Below, in pieces: positions 1-8,770 of a stretch of 64,000 nt of DNA (its first letter is position 1; each line of letters opens with the position of its first letter). The notes below the pieces were generated by a model. That model did no database searches. It was not told the origin of the DNA and was given only the letters and a program-made list of their open reading frames with translations. A program made the translations under genes and the position numbers. The stretch lies in NCBI GenBank assembly GCA_945862325.1, contig CAMAXZ010000009.1, forward strand, positions 1-64,000, in the 5' to 3' direction. This DNA is from Klebsiella pneumoniae. GTDB taxonomy: Bacteria; Myxococcota_A; UBA796; SXON01.

Positions 1-282
1 CGGGGCGTGGCCGGCCGGCGCCGACGACGCGCCCTTGGCTGTGCCGTCGCCGAGGTCGATCTCGACCAGCGGCGCGTGCACCTTCACGACGTCGCCGGGG
101 TTCCCGTGCACCCGCGTGACCCGGCCGCTGTGCGGGCTCGAGATCTCGACGGTGGCCTTGTCGGTCATGATCTCGCAGAGGGGCTGGTCGCGCGACACTT
201 CGTCGCCGGGCTTGACCAACCAACGGACGACCTCGCCCTCCACGACGCCCTCGCCGATCTCCGGCAGCTCGAACACGAACAT
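1..282 (-). CDS. 2-oxoacid dehydrogenase E2 (dihydrolipoamide acyltransferase), N-terminal part only
   Basis: This is the N-terminal lipoyl domain (94 codons) of an E2 acyltransferase; the rest lies beyond base 1. The protein opens with MFVFELPEIGEGVVEGEVV and carries the lipoylation motif MTDKATVEISSP, whose Lys receives lipoate and shuttles acyl groups between E1 and E3. After about residue 80 an Ala/Ser/Gly-rich linker begins, as in branched-chain or pyruvate dehydrogenase E2 proteins. The gene starts 13 bases after the E1-beta-like gene and follows lipA, so lipoate synthesis and a lipoate-using enzyme share one operon. The acyl substrate cannot be told from the lipoyl domain; the short form with one lipoyl domain fits the branched-chain type best. 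Confidence 0.88.
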   Translation of the reverse strand, partial: MFVFELPEIGEGVVEGEVVRWLVKPGDEVSRDQPLCEIMTDKATVEISSPHSGRVTRVHGNPGDVVKVHAPLVEIDLGDGTAKGASSAPAGHAP

Positions 283-295
283 GTAGGCTGGCTCC

Positions 296-1105
296 TCAGT
301 AGTTCAGGCTGGCGCGCACCGCGGCCACGATGGCCTCGGGGTCCACGCCGGCGCGCGCCGGCGGGCTCTCGAGGTGCAGGAAGGCGTCGCGGGTGCCCGC
401 GTACAGGACGGACGCGGGGGCGCCGACGACGACGAGGCGGCCCGTCTTTCGGACGCTCTCTCCGAGGGCCGCGCCCTCGACCCGCGCCGAGCGCAGGTCG
501 ACGACCTCGGCGTCGAGGCCCGCGTTGTCGACGGCCGCGAGCGAGGCGGGAACGCCGTCCCCCACCGCCGCGATGGTGACGGCGGCGCCGGGCCGCCGGA
601 TGACCGGGCCGGACGGCGCCGGGGCCGCGCCCGACACCTCGCCGTCGAGCGCCGCGCGCCCGACGAGCAGGAGCGCGGGCGCGCCACGCGACACCGCGGA
701 TTCGAGCAGCGGCGCGACGTCATCCGCGACGCCCGCGATCAGACAATCGAGGGAGATTGCCGCGGATGCGGCGACGGCGTCGTCGCTCGCCGGCGCGAGC
801 ACCACGAGGGGGATCGTCCAGGCGCCGGCGCCTTCGCGCACGAGCCGCGCGGCTTCGCCGAGCGCCTCGGCGGCGCGGGCGACCCCCGCGCCGTCCACGA
901 GCTCCACCACCACCCGACGCCCCGACACGGCGAGGCCGACCGCGGCGCCCACCGTGCCGGCTTCGCCGAGGGGGGTGCGCAGCAGCCCGGGCCCGTCCGC
1001 GAAGCCCGCGGTTGGCCCGTGCACCCCAACGGCCTCGCCCATGAGCGTGGCGCCCGACTCCCGGAGACGGCGCAGGGCGGCGCGGAGCGAGTCGGTGCCG
1101 GTCAC
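296..1105 (-). CDS. Shortened 2-oxoacid dehydrogenase E1-beta-like protein
   Basis: The 269-residue protein resembles the transketolase-like E1 beta subunit: LMGEAVGVHG near the N-terminus, then TPLGEAGTVGAAVGLAVSG and a C-terminal transketolase_C-like half. Typical E1-beta subunits are about 325 residues. The missing part is the central pyrimidine-domain segment, and no QHSQ-type motif is visible where it would be expected. The GTG start overlaps the lipA stop by 4 bases (GTGA), which decides the start; 13 bases separate it from the E2 gene. No E1-alpha gene lies upstream; it may lie past the window edge. It could be a diverged functional beta subunit or a degenerate, perhaps structural, one. 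The family is fairly sure, catalytic competence is not. Confidence 0.75.
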   Translation of the reverse strand: MTGTDSLRAALRRLRESGATLMGEAVGVHGPTAGFADGPGLLRTPLGEAGTVGAAVGLAVSGRRVVVELVDGAGVARAAEALGEAARLVREGAGAWTIPLVVLAPASDDAVAASAAISLDCLIAGVADDVAPLLESAVSRGAPALLLVGRAALDGEVSGAAPAPSGPVIRRPGAAVTIAAVGDGVPASLAAVDNAGLDAEVVDLRSARVEGAALGESVRKTGRLVVVGAPASVLYAGTRDAFLHLESPPARAGVDPEAIVAAVRASLNY

Positions 1106-2019
1106 GGTGTTTCCCCGGGGTTGGAAGTCGTTTCTTCGGAGGAGGCGCGGCCGCGGAGGTGCTCGGCGATGAAGAACTCGCCGGCGCGGTAGCTGGAGCG
1201 TACCAGGGGCCCGCTCGCCACGTAGCGGAAGCCCATCGCGCGACCGACCTCGCCGAGGCGCTCGAACACCTCCGGCCGGACGAACTCGCGGACGGGGAGG
1301 TGCGTCATGCTCGGGCGAAGGTACTGGCCGAGGGTGAGGAAATCGACGTCGATCGCGCGCAGCGCGCGCATCGTGTCGACGATCTCGTCCTCCGTCTCGC
1401 CGTGGCCGACCTGGATGCTCGTCTTGGTCAGGCGATCGGCGCCGCCGCGCTTGGCGCCCGCGAGGATGTCCATCGACTGCGCCCAGCTGGCGCGCGGGTC
1501 GCGCACGGGCTGTTGGAGCCGGGGCACCGTCTCCACGTTGTGCGCGAGCACGTCCGGACGCGCGTCGAGCACGACGTCGAGCAGGTCGAGGCGGCCACGG
1601 AAGTCCGGGATGAGCACCTCGACCAGGGTGCGCGGGTTCCGTTCGCGGATGGTCCGGATGCAGGCGGCGAAGTGGCCCGCGCCCTGGTCGTCGAGGTCGT
1701 CGCGGTTGACCGAGGTCACCACGACGTAGTCGAGGTCCATCTCGTGGATCGCGTGGGCGACGTTGGCGGGCTCCGCCGGGTCGGGCGGGGGTGGATTCCG
1801 GGCGGTCGAAACGGCACAGAACCGGCACCCTCTCGTGCACGTGTCGCCGAGGACCATGAACGTCGCGGTGCCGGAGCCCCAGCACTCGCCGATGTTGGGG
1901 CACTGGGCCTCTTCACACACGGTGTGGAGCTTGAGGTCGCGCGCGCGCGACTTGATCTTGCCGTAGCGTTCGCCGCCCGGCATCCGCACCTTGAGCCAAT
2001 CGGGTTTTACCGCCGCCAT
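1102..2019 (-). CDS. lipA: Lipoyl synthase LipA
   Basis: This 305-residue radical SAM enzyme inserts two sulfurs into octanoyl groups on E2 and related lipoyl domains in the cytoplasm. Both iron-sulfur cluster sites are intact: the auxiliary cluster motif CEEAQCPNIGEC (C35, C40, C46) and the SAM-binding CTRGCRFC (C61, C65, C68). The C-terminal VRSSYRAGE region supplies the serine ligand of the auxiliary cluster. Length is normal. The ATG at 2017-2019 has a GGAGG ribosome site six bases upstream; the reading frame stays open further upstream but is antisense to the kinase gene there. Its stop overlaps the next gene's start, coupling it to a lipoate-dependent dehydrogenase complex. Confidence 0.97.
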   Translation of the reverse strand: MAAVKPDWLKVRMPGGERYGKIKSRARDLKLHTVCEEAQCPNIGECWGSGTATFMVLGDTCTRGCRFCAVSTARNPPPPDPAEPANVAHAIHEMDLDYVVVTSVNRDDLDDQGAGHFAACIRTIRERNPRTLVEVLIPDFRGRLDLLDVVLDARPDVLAHNVETVPRLQQPVRDPRASWAQSMDILAGAKRGGADRLTKTSIQVGHGETEDEIVDTMRALRAIDVDFLTLGQYLRPSMTHLPVREFVRPEVFERLGEVGRAMGFRYVASGPLVRSSYRAGEFFIAEHLRGRASSEETTSNPGETP

Positions 2020-2121
2020 GAGCCTCCACGGAAGGCCCGCCGCGCGCCCACCGGCGGGGGGCTTCTCTACCCGGTCCGACCCAGCTTGACCACGGGGGTG
2101 CGGCGCCGTAACGTCCGCGCG

Positions 2122-4038
2122 ATGCCGAAGCCGAGCGGGCGCGCCCTGTCGAACTTCCTGCTCCAGTGGGGCCGCTTGCTCGAGGCCGCGCCGTTTCCGA
2201 CCGTGGTGGTCGGCCTCCCGGCGGGCGAGGTGCGCCTGGCAAACGCGGCGGCCCTCGCGGTGCTCGGCGAGCGCCCGCGCGGGCTCGCGGACCTGCTCAC
2301 GGGCGACCCGGTGGAGCTGATCGCTCAGCTCGAAGCCGCGGAAGGTGCTGTCCTGGCCAACGGCGAGCTCCGCGTGGTCGGCGCCGCGCTCCGCGACGCC
2401 GACACAGGGACGATCGACGGGGCGCTGATCGGCGTGGGTCGCGGCGACGCGCCGGGCCGCCCGATCGACTGGCGGCCGGTCTTCGGGGTGATGGTCGCCA
2501 CGTCCGACGAAGCCTGGTTCGGGGTCGACGAGCTCGGCCGCGTCGACTGGGCCAACCCGACCGGCATGGAGTGGTTCGGCGAGCTTCGCGGCGCGTTCCT
2601 CGCGGGAGCCCTCCCTTCGGCCGCCCTGGTCGCCGTCACCACCGGCTCGGGCGGCCTGCAGCGCGTGGTCACGCGGGATCACGAGGCGCGCGTGCTGCAG
2701 TGGCGCGCGACGTCCGGCGTGTTCGGCGGCCAGAAGCTGCGCGGCCTCGCGGCGCGCGACGTGACGGCGACGCACGACGCCGCGCTGGACGTCCACGTGC
2801 GCCTGCGCCGCGTCGAGGCCCTCAACGGCATCGCGCTGTCGATGTCCCGCGGGCTGCCCGTCGTCCGGCTCGCGCGCGACGCGCTCGCGCGGCTCGAAGG
2901 GCTGATCCCCATGCGCGAAGGCCGCGTCTGCATCATCGACGGCGACGTCTTCCGCGTCGTGGCCGCGTGGCGGGACGGTGCTCCGTTGACCATCGACACG
3001 CCCATCGTGCGTTCGACGACCCCCGCGGACGTCGCGGTGGCGCGGCTCGGGTCGGTGCAGCGGGGGCTGCCTGCGCGGGAGTGGCCGGCCACGCGCGCGC
3101 TCGAGCCCCTCGGCATGCGCGCGGGCTTGTTCGCGCCGATGCGGGCGGAAGAGGCGATCCTCGGCGTCGTCGAGGTCTACACCGACCTGCGCGACGCGTT
3201 CTTCGACGACGAGGTGGCGCTCGTCGAGTCGATCGCGGGGGTCCTCGCCGCCGCGCACGTACGCGAGCGCGTGATGGAGCAAGTGGCGCGGCACGCCTCG
3301 GTCATGGAGCAGAACGCGGCGAGGCGCCACGAGGAGCTGCACCGGACGAACGAGCAGCTCGTCCATGCCGCGAAGCTCAGCTCCATCGGCGAGCTCGCGG
3401 CCGGCCTCGTCCACGAGCTGAACCAGCCGTTGAACGTCATCAGCGGCTACGTCGAGCTCCTCGCGGAGGGGTCCCTGTCGGAGTCCGCGCGGACGCGGGC
3501 GATGGACGTGATGGCCCGCGCGGTCCAGCGCATGGTCAGCATGGTCGACCACCTCCGCAACTTCTCCCGCGCCGGGGAGGCGCGCTCGGAGCGCGTGGAC
3601 CTCCTCGAGGTGTGCCGCATGGCCCGCGAGCTCAGCGTCGGCGCGCTCGAGCGGGGCGTCGAGGTCGTCGGGCCGTCGGGCCTCGCGGTCTGGGGTGACA
3701 GCGTCCGCCTCGAGCAGGTCGTGGTGAACCTCATCGCGAACGCGCTCCAGGCGGGGGGCGACCCGGTCACCGTGCGTGTGTCGGCGCTCGGAGCCTCTGC
3801 CGTCACGGTCGACGTGGCCGACCGTGGGCCGGGGGTGCCGCCGACGATCCGCGACCGCATCTTCGACGCGTTCTACACGACCAAGCCGCCAGGGCAAGGC
3901 ACGGGCCTGGGCCTCTCCGTCACCGCGCGCATCGTGCGTGATCACGGGGGCCGGGTGGAGGTGCACGACAACCCCGGCGGCGGCGCGATCTTCCGCGTCA
4001 TCTTGCCGAGCGGCGGCGCCGCCGACGACCGCACCTGA
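2122..4038 (+). CDS. Soluble sensor histidine kinase (PAS-like, GAF-like, HisKA, HATPase)
   Basis: The 638-residue protein has no membrane segment, so it is probably cytoplasmic. Two PAS-like regions lie around residues 15-100 and 125-220, a GAF-like region around 235-375, then a coiled-coil linker. The H-box is ELAAGLVHELNQPLNVISGY with phospho-acceptor H431, followed by N-box (NLIANALQAGG), the DRGPGVPP motif and TGLGLSV of the ATPase domain. The family is the NtrB/FleS-like class with HELNQPL. It stands alone, divergent from lipA across 102 bases, and no response regulator is adjacent. The ligand is unknown. The ATG at 2122 lacks an obvious ribosome site; the open frame upstream of it is antisense to lipA. 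Confidence 0.9.
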   Translation: MPKPSGRALSNFLLQWGRLLEAAPFPTVVVGLPAGEVRLANAAALAVLGERPRGLADLLTGDPVELIAQLEAAEGAVLANGELRVVGAALRDADTGTIDGALIGVGRGDAPGRPIDWRPVFGVMVATSDEAWFGVDELGRVDWANPTGMEWFGELRGAFLAGALPSAALVAVTTGSGGLQRVVTRDHEARVLQWRATSGVFGGQKLRGLAARDVTATHDAALDVHVRLRRVEALNGIALSMSRGLPVVRLARDALARLEGLIPMREGRVCIIDGDVFRVVAAWRDGAPLTIDTPIVRSTTPADVAVARLGSVQRGLPAREWPATRALEPLGMRAGLFAPMRAEEAILGVVEVYTDLRDAFFDDEVALVESIAGVLAAAHVRERVMEQVARHASVMEQNAARRHEELHRTNEQLVHAAKLSSIGELAAGLVHELNQPLNVISGYVELLAEGSLSESARTRAMDVMARAVQRMVSMVDHLRNFSRAGEARSERVDLLEVCRMARELSVGALERGVEVVGPSGLAVWGDSVRLEQVVVNLIANALQAGGDPVTVRVSALGASAVTVDVADRGPGVPPTIRDRIFDAFYTTKPPGQGTGLGLSVTARIVRDHGGRVEVHDNPGGGAIFRVILPSGGAADDRT

Positions 4039-4097
4039 AGTGCGGCCGCGCGCCCCTCCGGCGCGATAGCTGCACTGTCCCGATCGAGGTGCGTTCG

Positions 4098-5567
4098 ATG
4101 TACTCCTGGCTTCTCGCCACGTCACTCGCGGCGGCGGCGCCGCGCGCGGCCGTCCCGGCGACGCCCCCGCCGCCGCCGGTCGCGACGATGCCGGCGGCGC
4201 TCGAGCGATCCGTGGTGCGCCTCACCAACACCGCCCAGCGCGCCGACTGGCGCACCCCCTGGAACCCCGGTCGTCCCGGCACGGGCACCGGGAGCGGCTT
4301 CGTGGTGGCCGGCGGGCGCATCCTGACGAACGCGCACGTCGTCTCCGACAGTCGCAATCTCGTCATTCATCTTCACGGCGACGCCAACCCACACCCGGCG
4401 CGCATCGTCGCGATCGGTCACGACTGCGACCTCGCGTTGGTCGAGCCGGTCGAGCCGGGCCTGCTCGATGGGCTCGCGGTGCTGGAGATCGGTGAAATGC
4501 CGAACATGGGCGACGAGGTCGCCACGTTCGGGTATCCGACGGGCGGTCGGTGGTTGTCCTCCACACGCGGCGTCGTGTCCCGCATCGATGTGGTCGGGTC
4601 CGCGCACAACCCGAGCAGCTACCACCTCGCCGTCCAGACGGACGCGGCGATCAACCCTGGTAACTCCGGTGGGCCCGTGCTCCTGGGCGGCAAGGTTGCC
4701 GGTGTGGCGTACCAGGGCGCGGGCGGCTTGGAGAACGTCGGGTATTTCATCCCTCCTTCGATCGTGCGCCACTTCCTCGCCGACGTGGACGCGAAGGACG
4801 GCTACCAGGGGTTTCCGAGGCTCGACGTCTACTTTGCCAACATGGACGCCCCCGCCGCCCGTCGCTTCGCTGCGATGGGTGACGCCGAAACGGGGGTGCG
4901 CGTCGAGTTCGTGCACCCGGGCAGCCCCGCCCACGGGGTGCTCCGCAACGGCGACGTCCTCCTGACGCTCGACGGCGAGCCGATCGCCAACGACGGGACC
5001 TTCGCGTTCGCGGGGCAACGTCTGCAGATGCAGGCCATCGTCGATCGGTTCCACGTCGGCGACCGGGTGCGGGCCCGCGTCTTGCGCGACGGCGCTCGTT
5101 TGGACATCGAAGTGCCGGTGGGCCGCAGCGTGTACCCGGATCGGGCATTCGAGAGCCTGCCTTCCTACTACATCTACGCCGGCCTCGTGTTCGTTCCGCT
5201 CGATCGTGAGTACCTCGGCGTGTTGGGCAGCGGGGCCAACAACGACGTGCTCTACGAGTACGGGTACCGGCAGCTCGAGCACCCCGACCAGGTGCTCCCC
5301 GGGCGCGTGCTGTTGTTCCGTCGCCTCGACCACGAAGTGAACATGACGCTCCCGGTCGCGAACGCGGTGCTCGTCGTCGACCGCGTGAACGGCACCGCCG
5401 TGCACACCCTCGCCGAGGTCGCCGCCGCGATCGCCGGAAACACCGATACGCACCACGTGATCGAGTTCGCGCACTTCGATCGTGTCGCCGTGCTCGATCG
5501 CGCGCAGGCGGACGCGTCGAACGCCGCCATCCTCGCCGCCTACGCCGTCCCGAAGGATCGCCGATGA
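4098..5567 (+). CDS. HtrA/Deg-type serine protease with PDZ domains
   Basis: A secreted or periplasmic S1C protease of 489 residues. The start begins with a signal-like segment (MYSWLLATSLAAAAP) and a Pro-rich stretch. The catalytic triad is complete: His80 in LTNAHVV, Asp111 in HDCDLALVE and Ser190 in NPGNSGGPV. A PDZ domain follows (about 250-340), then a second PDZ-like region (about 345-480), the arrangement of the plant Deg9/Deg2 type. I chose ATG 4098 over GTG 4089 because GAGG at 4086-4089 is spaced 8 bases from it. The gene overlaps the following pseudoprotease gene by 4 bases, so the two are probably made together and may form mixed oligomers. Confidence 0.93.
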   Translation: MYSWLLATSLAAAAPRAAVPATPPPPPVATMPAALERSVVRLTNTAQRADWRTPWNPGRPGTGTGSGFVVAGGRILTNAHVVSDSRNLVIHLHGDANPHPARIVAIGHDCDLALVEPVEPGLLDGLAVLEIGEMPNMGDEVATFGYPTGGRWLSSTRGVVSRIDVVGSAHNPSSYHLAVQTDAAINPGNSGGPVLLGGKVAGVAYQGAGGLENVGYFIPPSIVRHFLADVDAKDGYQGFPRLDVYFANMDAPAARRFAAMGDAETGVRVEFVHPGSPAHGVLRNGDVLLTLDGEPIANDGTFAFAGQRLQMQAIVDRFHVGDRVRARVLRDGARLDIEVPVGRSVYPDRAFESLPSYYIYAGLVFVPLDREYLGVLGSGANNDVLYEYGYRQLEHPDQVLPGRVLLFRRLDHEVNMTLPVANAVLVVDRVNGTAVHTLAEVAAAIAGNTDTHHVIEFAHFDRVAVLDRAQADASNAAILAAYAVPKDRR

Positions 5568-7000
5568 TCATCGCCCTTGTCGCCGCTTCGTTCGCCGCGG
5601 GTCCGGGGGACTCGGTCGTGTCGCTCACCGTCACGTGGCAGGGTTGGGAGACCGCCCAGCCGTGGTCGAAGACCAGCCCCGCCCAGCGCACCGGCAACGC
5701 CACGGTGGTGGTCGGCCCGAAGGGCCAGCCCCACCTGCTCACCACGGCCTCCGCGGTGCTCAACGCGACCCTCGTGCGCGTCACCAAAAATGGCGAGCCG
5801 AACGAGATCCCCGCCCGCGTCGTCCGCCTCGATCGCGAAGCGAACCTCGCCCTGCTCGCGGTTGACGAGCCGACGTTCTTCCGCGATCTTCAGCCCGTCC
5901 GCGTCGACGTCCGTCCGTTCGCCTCGGGCGATGTCACCGTCGCGCGCTGGCGCGGCAATCAGCTCGAGACGGTCGCGGGAACGGTCAGCCGGTCCGTGGC
6001 CATCGACAGCCCTACCGGCATGCTCGACGTCCTGGCCTTGCGGGTCGTGTCGGACGTGACGGGCGCGGGCGCCGCGGAGCCCGTGTTCCGCGGAAAGTCC
6101 CTCGTGGGGGTCGCGACCTCCCAGTCCGGGTCGGACCTCACCGTCCTCACGGCCCCGTTCGTCGCCGGTTGGCTCGCCGACGCCGCGAAGGACGCGCCGG
6201 TGCGTTGGGCGTCGGCGCTCGGCGCCGGCCTCCAGGAGATCCGCTCCCCGACGCTCGCGGCGTGGTTGCACCTCGATCGTCCGCGTGGGGTGCTCGTCAC
6301 GCGGATCGCGCAAGGCTCGCCGGCGTGTGGCGCGCTGCGCAGCGGCGACGTCCTCTTGCGCGTCGACGGGCAAGAGCTCGACGGCGAGGGCAACGTACGC
6401 GACCCCGTCTACGGCCTCGTCTACTTCGAACACCTCCTCGCGCGGCACCACGTCGGCGACCTCCTGCCCGTGCAGGTGGTGCGCGACGGCACCACCCTGG
6501 ACACCACCGTCCCCCTGCGCCCGTACGACGGTTCGAGCTTGCTCCTCCCGATCGACCGGGTCGGGCCGCCGCCGTACCTCGTGGCCGGCGGGCTCGTCTT
6601 CCGCGAATTCGACGAGTCGCTCCAGGCGCGCTCGGTCGAGCTGCGCATCGTGTCGCAATTGCGGCGCACGGCGCAGTCCGCCGACCGCCGCCGCGTGGTG
6701 GTTCTGTCGAGCGTGCTCCCCGACACCTACAACCTCGGCTACCACGGTACCTCGGAGCTCGAGGTCGAGCGCGTGAACGGGCAGCTCGTCGATGGCCTGG
6801 AGGCCGTGCGCGCGGCCTTCGGCGCGCCAAAAGACGGCTTCCACGTAGTCACCTTCGCGCCCAACCCGCGCTTGCGGCAGCTCGTGCTCGACGCGTCCAC
6901 CTTCGCCGAAGCCGGCGAACGCATCGCCGCGTCCTATGGGATCCCGGAGACCTGGCGCCCGTCGGAGCCGCTCCCGGACCTCGGCCCGGCCTGCGAGTGA
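5564..7000 (+). CDS. Catalytically dead HtrA-like paralogue (pseudoprotease)
   Basis: This 478-residue protein aligns over its length with the preceding Deg protease but has lost all three catalytic residues. The His position reads LLTTASAV (Ser63), the Asp position EANLALL (Asn94) and the nucleophile region GAGAAEPVF (Ala170) in place of NPGNSGGPV. A short signal-like N-terminus (MIIALVAASFAAGPG) and two C-terminal PDZ-like regions are kept, including a GALRSGDVLLRVDG carboxylate-binding region. The ATGA overlap with the protease gene and the preserved PDZ domains suggest a regulatory or substrate-presenting partner rather than a decaying gene: there is no frameshift and the frame is full length. 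Confidence 0.87.
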   Translation: MIIALVAASFAAGPGDSVVSLTVTWQGWETAQPWSKTSPAQRTGNATVVVGPKGQPHLLTTASAVLNATLVRVTKNGEPNEIPARVVRLDREANLALLAVDEPTFFRDLQPVRVDVRPFASGDVTVARWRGNQLETVAGTVSRSVAIDSPTGMLDVLALRVVSDVTGAGAAEPVFRGKSLVGVATSQSGSDLTVLTAPFVAGWLADAAKDAPVRWASALGAGLQEIRSPTLAAWLHLDRPRGVLVTRIAQGSPACGALRSGDVLLRVDGQELDGEGNVRDPVYGLVYFEHLLARHHVGDLLPVQVVRDGTTLDTTVPLRPYDGSSLLLPIDRVGPPPYLVAGGLVFREFDESLQARSVELRIVSQLRRTAQSADRRRVVVLSSVLPDTYNLGYHGTSELEVERVNGQLVDGLEAVRAAFGAPKDGFHVVTFAPNPRLRQLVLDASTFAEAGERIAASYGIPETWRPSEPLPDLGPACE

Positions 7001-7004
7001 CGGC

Positions 7005-8675
7005 TCAGCGCCCCATTCGCCACGTCAAATCGTACAGGCTCGGGTACCACTGCACGCGGTAGAACCCGGCCCCATAGTCCACGCAGTCGAAGGACCACAG
7101 GAGCTCGCCCTCCGGGTACGAAACCTCCCGTAGGAACGGCCCACCCCACCCGTTTCCGGTGCCGTAGCCGCTCGACCACGCCGCGCGCTCCTCGTCCGGC
7201 AGCACCATCGCGCCGCCCATGCCCCACGCGATGAGGTAGTCCGGATCGTACGGGTCGCGGGGGCCGTACTCCCACACGATCTCGCCGAGCATCGTGCCCT
7301 CGTCCAAACGGTACTCGACCATCCGGCTCCAGCTCGGGTCGACCCAGTTGCCTGCGTCGTCCATGCGGTAGTACCCGTTGTCGAACATCGTGAACGTCGT
7401 GCGGTCGCCGTCGAAGGAGCGGAAGCGCGCCTCGTGCTCCCCGAAGAACCACTCTTCCGTCGGGAGGGTGACCGGGCGCTCGGCGTCGATGTCGTCGACG
7501 AGCGTGAAGTCGCCGCCCATCCCGAAGCGCCACACGACGGAGGAGGTTTCGACGTCGATCTTCACGATCCAGCTCTGGGAGCGCATGCTCATCCAGAACA
7601 CCTTCCGGCCATCGTCGTCGATGCGGAAATCCAACGAGTTGCCGTGGCCATAGTCGGAGATGAAGCCGCCGTAGGCCGACCGCCCATAGTCCAGCATCGG
7701 GTCGACCGAGACGCCGTCGTTGACGTCCCCCGCCGTCGTCCAGTCCCACAAGACTTCCCGGTTGTACGGGTCGAACACGACGATGCCCTGCGAGTACACC
7801 CACCCGTAGGTCCACGAGTATTCCCAGGTGCCGGTGATGACGGCGAGCGCGCCGGCCCAGTCGCCTTCGGTGATCTGGATGGTCTCGTGATTGTCGATGT
7901 AGTCGTGCTGCCAGGTGGTCCGCCCACTGAACCAGATGGGAGCAAACTGGGCGATCGCCTCGCTCTTCTCGTCGAACATCACGAGGACCGAGTTCGTGCT
8001 CGACACCCCCGCCCAACCGCCGTCCATCAACGGCACGGGCGAGTACACGAGCTCGCTGGGCATCCCCTCGATGCGGTAGACGACGTCGCCCTGGTGGTCG
8101 ACGCAGAAGTAGTTGTACGTGCCCGTGGACGAATAGTACCCGTCGGTGCAATACACCTCGTCCGGGTCGTGGCGGTCCGCGTAGGTGCTCGCGATGCACC
8201 GTTGGAAGTCCCGGGGGATCGGGGGCGCGTCGACCACGATCGGCTCGCTCTCCCACGGCGCCCCGTCCGGCGCCTCCGCGCGCACCACGAGCGACGTGGC
8301 CAGGCCCGACTTGAGGCCCAACACGAGGATCTCCGTCGGTTCGTCGGCGGTGAGCAGCCGGGGCGGGGTGGTTTGTCCGCGCTCGCCGTACTCCACCCAC
8401 ACCATGGCGTCGTGGTCGACCGTGACCACGACGGCGGCGGCGTTGGGGTTGTACGGGAGGATCGTCGCCACCGCGGTTCCGGACACGACGAAGCTCGGCG
8501 CGGTGTCCTGGGCGGTGTCGTCGGTGTCGGTGTCGTCGGTGTCGTCGGTGTCGTCGGTGTCGTCGGTGTCGTCGGTGTCGTCGGTGTCGGCCGCCGAGTC
8601 GGTGTCGGAGTCGCCGATGTCCACACCGCTCGAGCGGCAGGCGGTGAGGAGGGCGAGGAGGGTCGCGAGTCGCAT
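7005..8675 (-). CDS. Arylsulfotransferase-like surface lipoprotein
   Basis: A 556-residue lipoprotein: the signal peptide ends in LLALLTAC (lipobox LTAC). An Asp/Thr tether of DDT repeats runs from about residue 25 to 55. A Fn3-like region follows, then a beta-propeller region of the arylsulfotransferase (ASST, PF05935-like) family; the hallmark block is DYGHGNSLDFRIDDD followed by RSQSWIVKIDVETSSVVWRFG. ASST enzymes move sulfate between phenolic esters without PAPS, but many family members with such tethers have unknown roles, so sulfotransferase activity is uncertain. The stop lies 5 bases from the convergent pseudoprotease gene. A -10-like TATCGT ends 7 bases before the ATG, suggesting a leaderless transcript. 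Confidence 0.82.
   Translation of the reverse strand: MRLATLLALLTACRSSGVDIGDSDTDSAADTDDTDDTDDTDDTDDTDDTDTDDTAQDTAPSFVVSGTAVATILPYNPNAAAVVVTVDHDAMVWVEYGERGQTTPPRLLTADEPTEILVLGLKSGLATSLVVRAEAPDGAPWESEPIVVDAPPIPRDFQRCIASTYADRHDPDEVYCTDGYYSSTGTYNYFCVDHQGDVVYRIEGMPSELVYSPVPLMDGGWAGVSSTNSVLVMFDEKSEAIAQFAPIWFSGRTTWQHDYIDNHETIQITEGDWAGALAVITGTWEYSWTYGWVYSQGIVVFDPYNREVLWDWTTAGDVNDGVSVDPMLDYGRSAYGGFISDYGHGNSLDFRIDDDGRKVFWMSMRSQSWIVKIDVETSSVVWRFGMGGDFTLVDDIDAERPVTLPTEEWFFGEHEARFRSFDGDRTTFTMFDNGYYRMDDAGNWVDPSWSRMVEYRLDEGTMLGEIVWEYGPRDPYDPDYLIAWGMGGAMVLPDEERAAWSSGYGTGNGWGGPFLREVSYPEGELLWSFDCVDYGAGFYRVQWYPSLYDLTWRMGR
8515..8608 (-). repeat. 9-base tandem repeat encoding DDT units
   Basis: Near-identical copies of GTCGTCGGT (plus strand) encode the (Asp-Asp-Thr)n tether just after the lipobox of the arylsulfotransferase-like lipoprotein. 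The unit is a multiple of three, so slippage would change tether length without breaking the frame. Confidence 0.85.
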
Positions 8676-8683
8676 GGGGAGGA

Positions 8684-8689
8684 CGATAG
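8684..8689 (-). promoter_or_regulatory. -10 element of a probable leaderless promoter
   Basis: On the minus strand TATCGT ends 7 bases before the ATG of the arylsulfotransferase-like lipoprotein (8675). With start of transcription about 7 bases after a -10 box, the mRNA would begin at the start codon. The same spacing recurs at six or more other genes of this window. Confidence 0.5.
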
Positions 8690-8734
8690 CACGTCGTCAG
8701 CCCGACCGCGCTCGTCGCGCTGGGCCCGCGTCGC

Positions 8735-8759
8735 TCCGGTGGTGGCGCAGGCCACCGGA
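8735..8759 (-). terminator. Hairpin after the PKS stop codon
   Basis: TCCGGTGG and CCACCGGA form a perfect 8-base stem with a 9-base loop, 12 bases past the PKS stop on the minus strand. There is no T-tract, so it may be a stabilising 3' hairpin or a weak terminator. Confidence 0.4.
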
Positions 8760-8770
8760 CGCCGCCGCCC

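Noticed and set aside
2020-4125. Long N-terminal extension of lipA
   Set aside because: The extension is antisense to the histidine kinase; a GGAGG site and the conserved LipA start support ATG 2019.
8696-8770. Possible tRNA or other structured RNA in the spacer after the PKS gene
   Set aside because: Only one hairpin is present; there is no cloverleaf or conserved T-arm.
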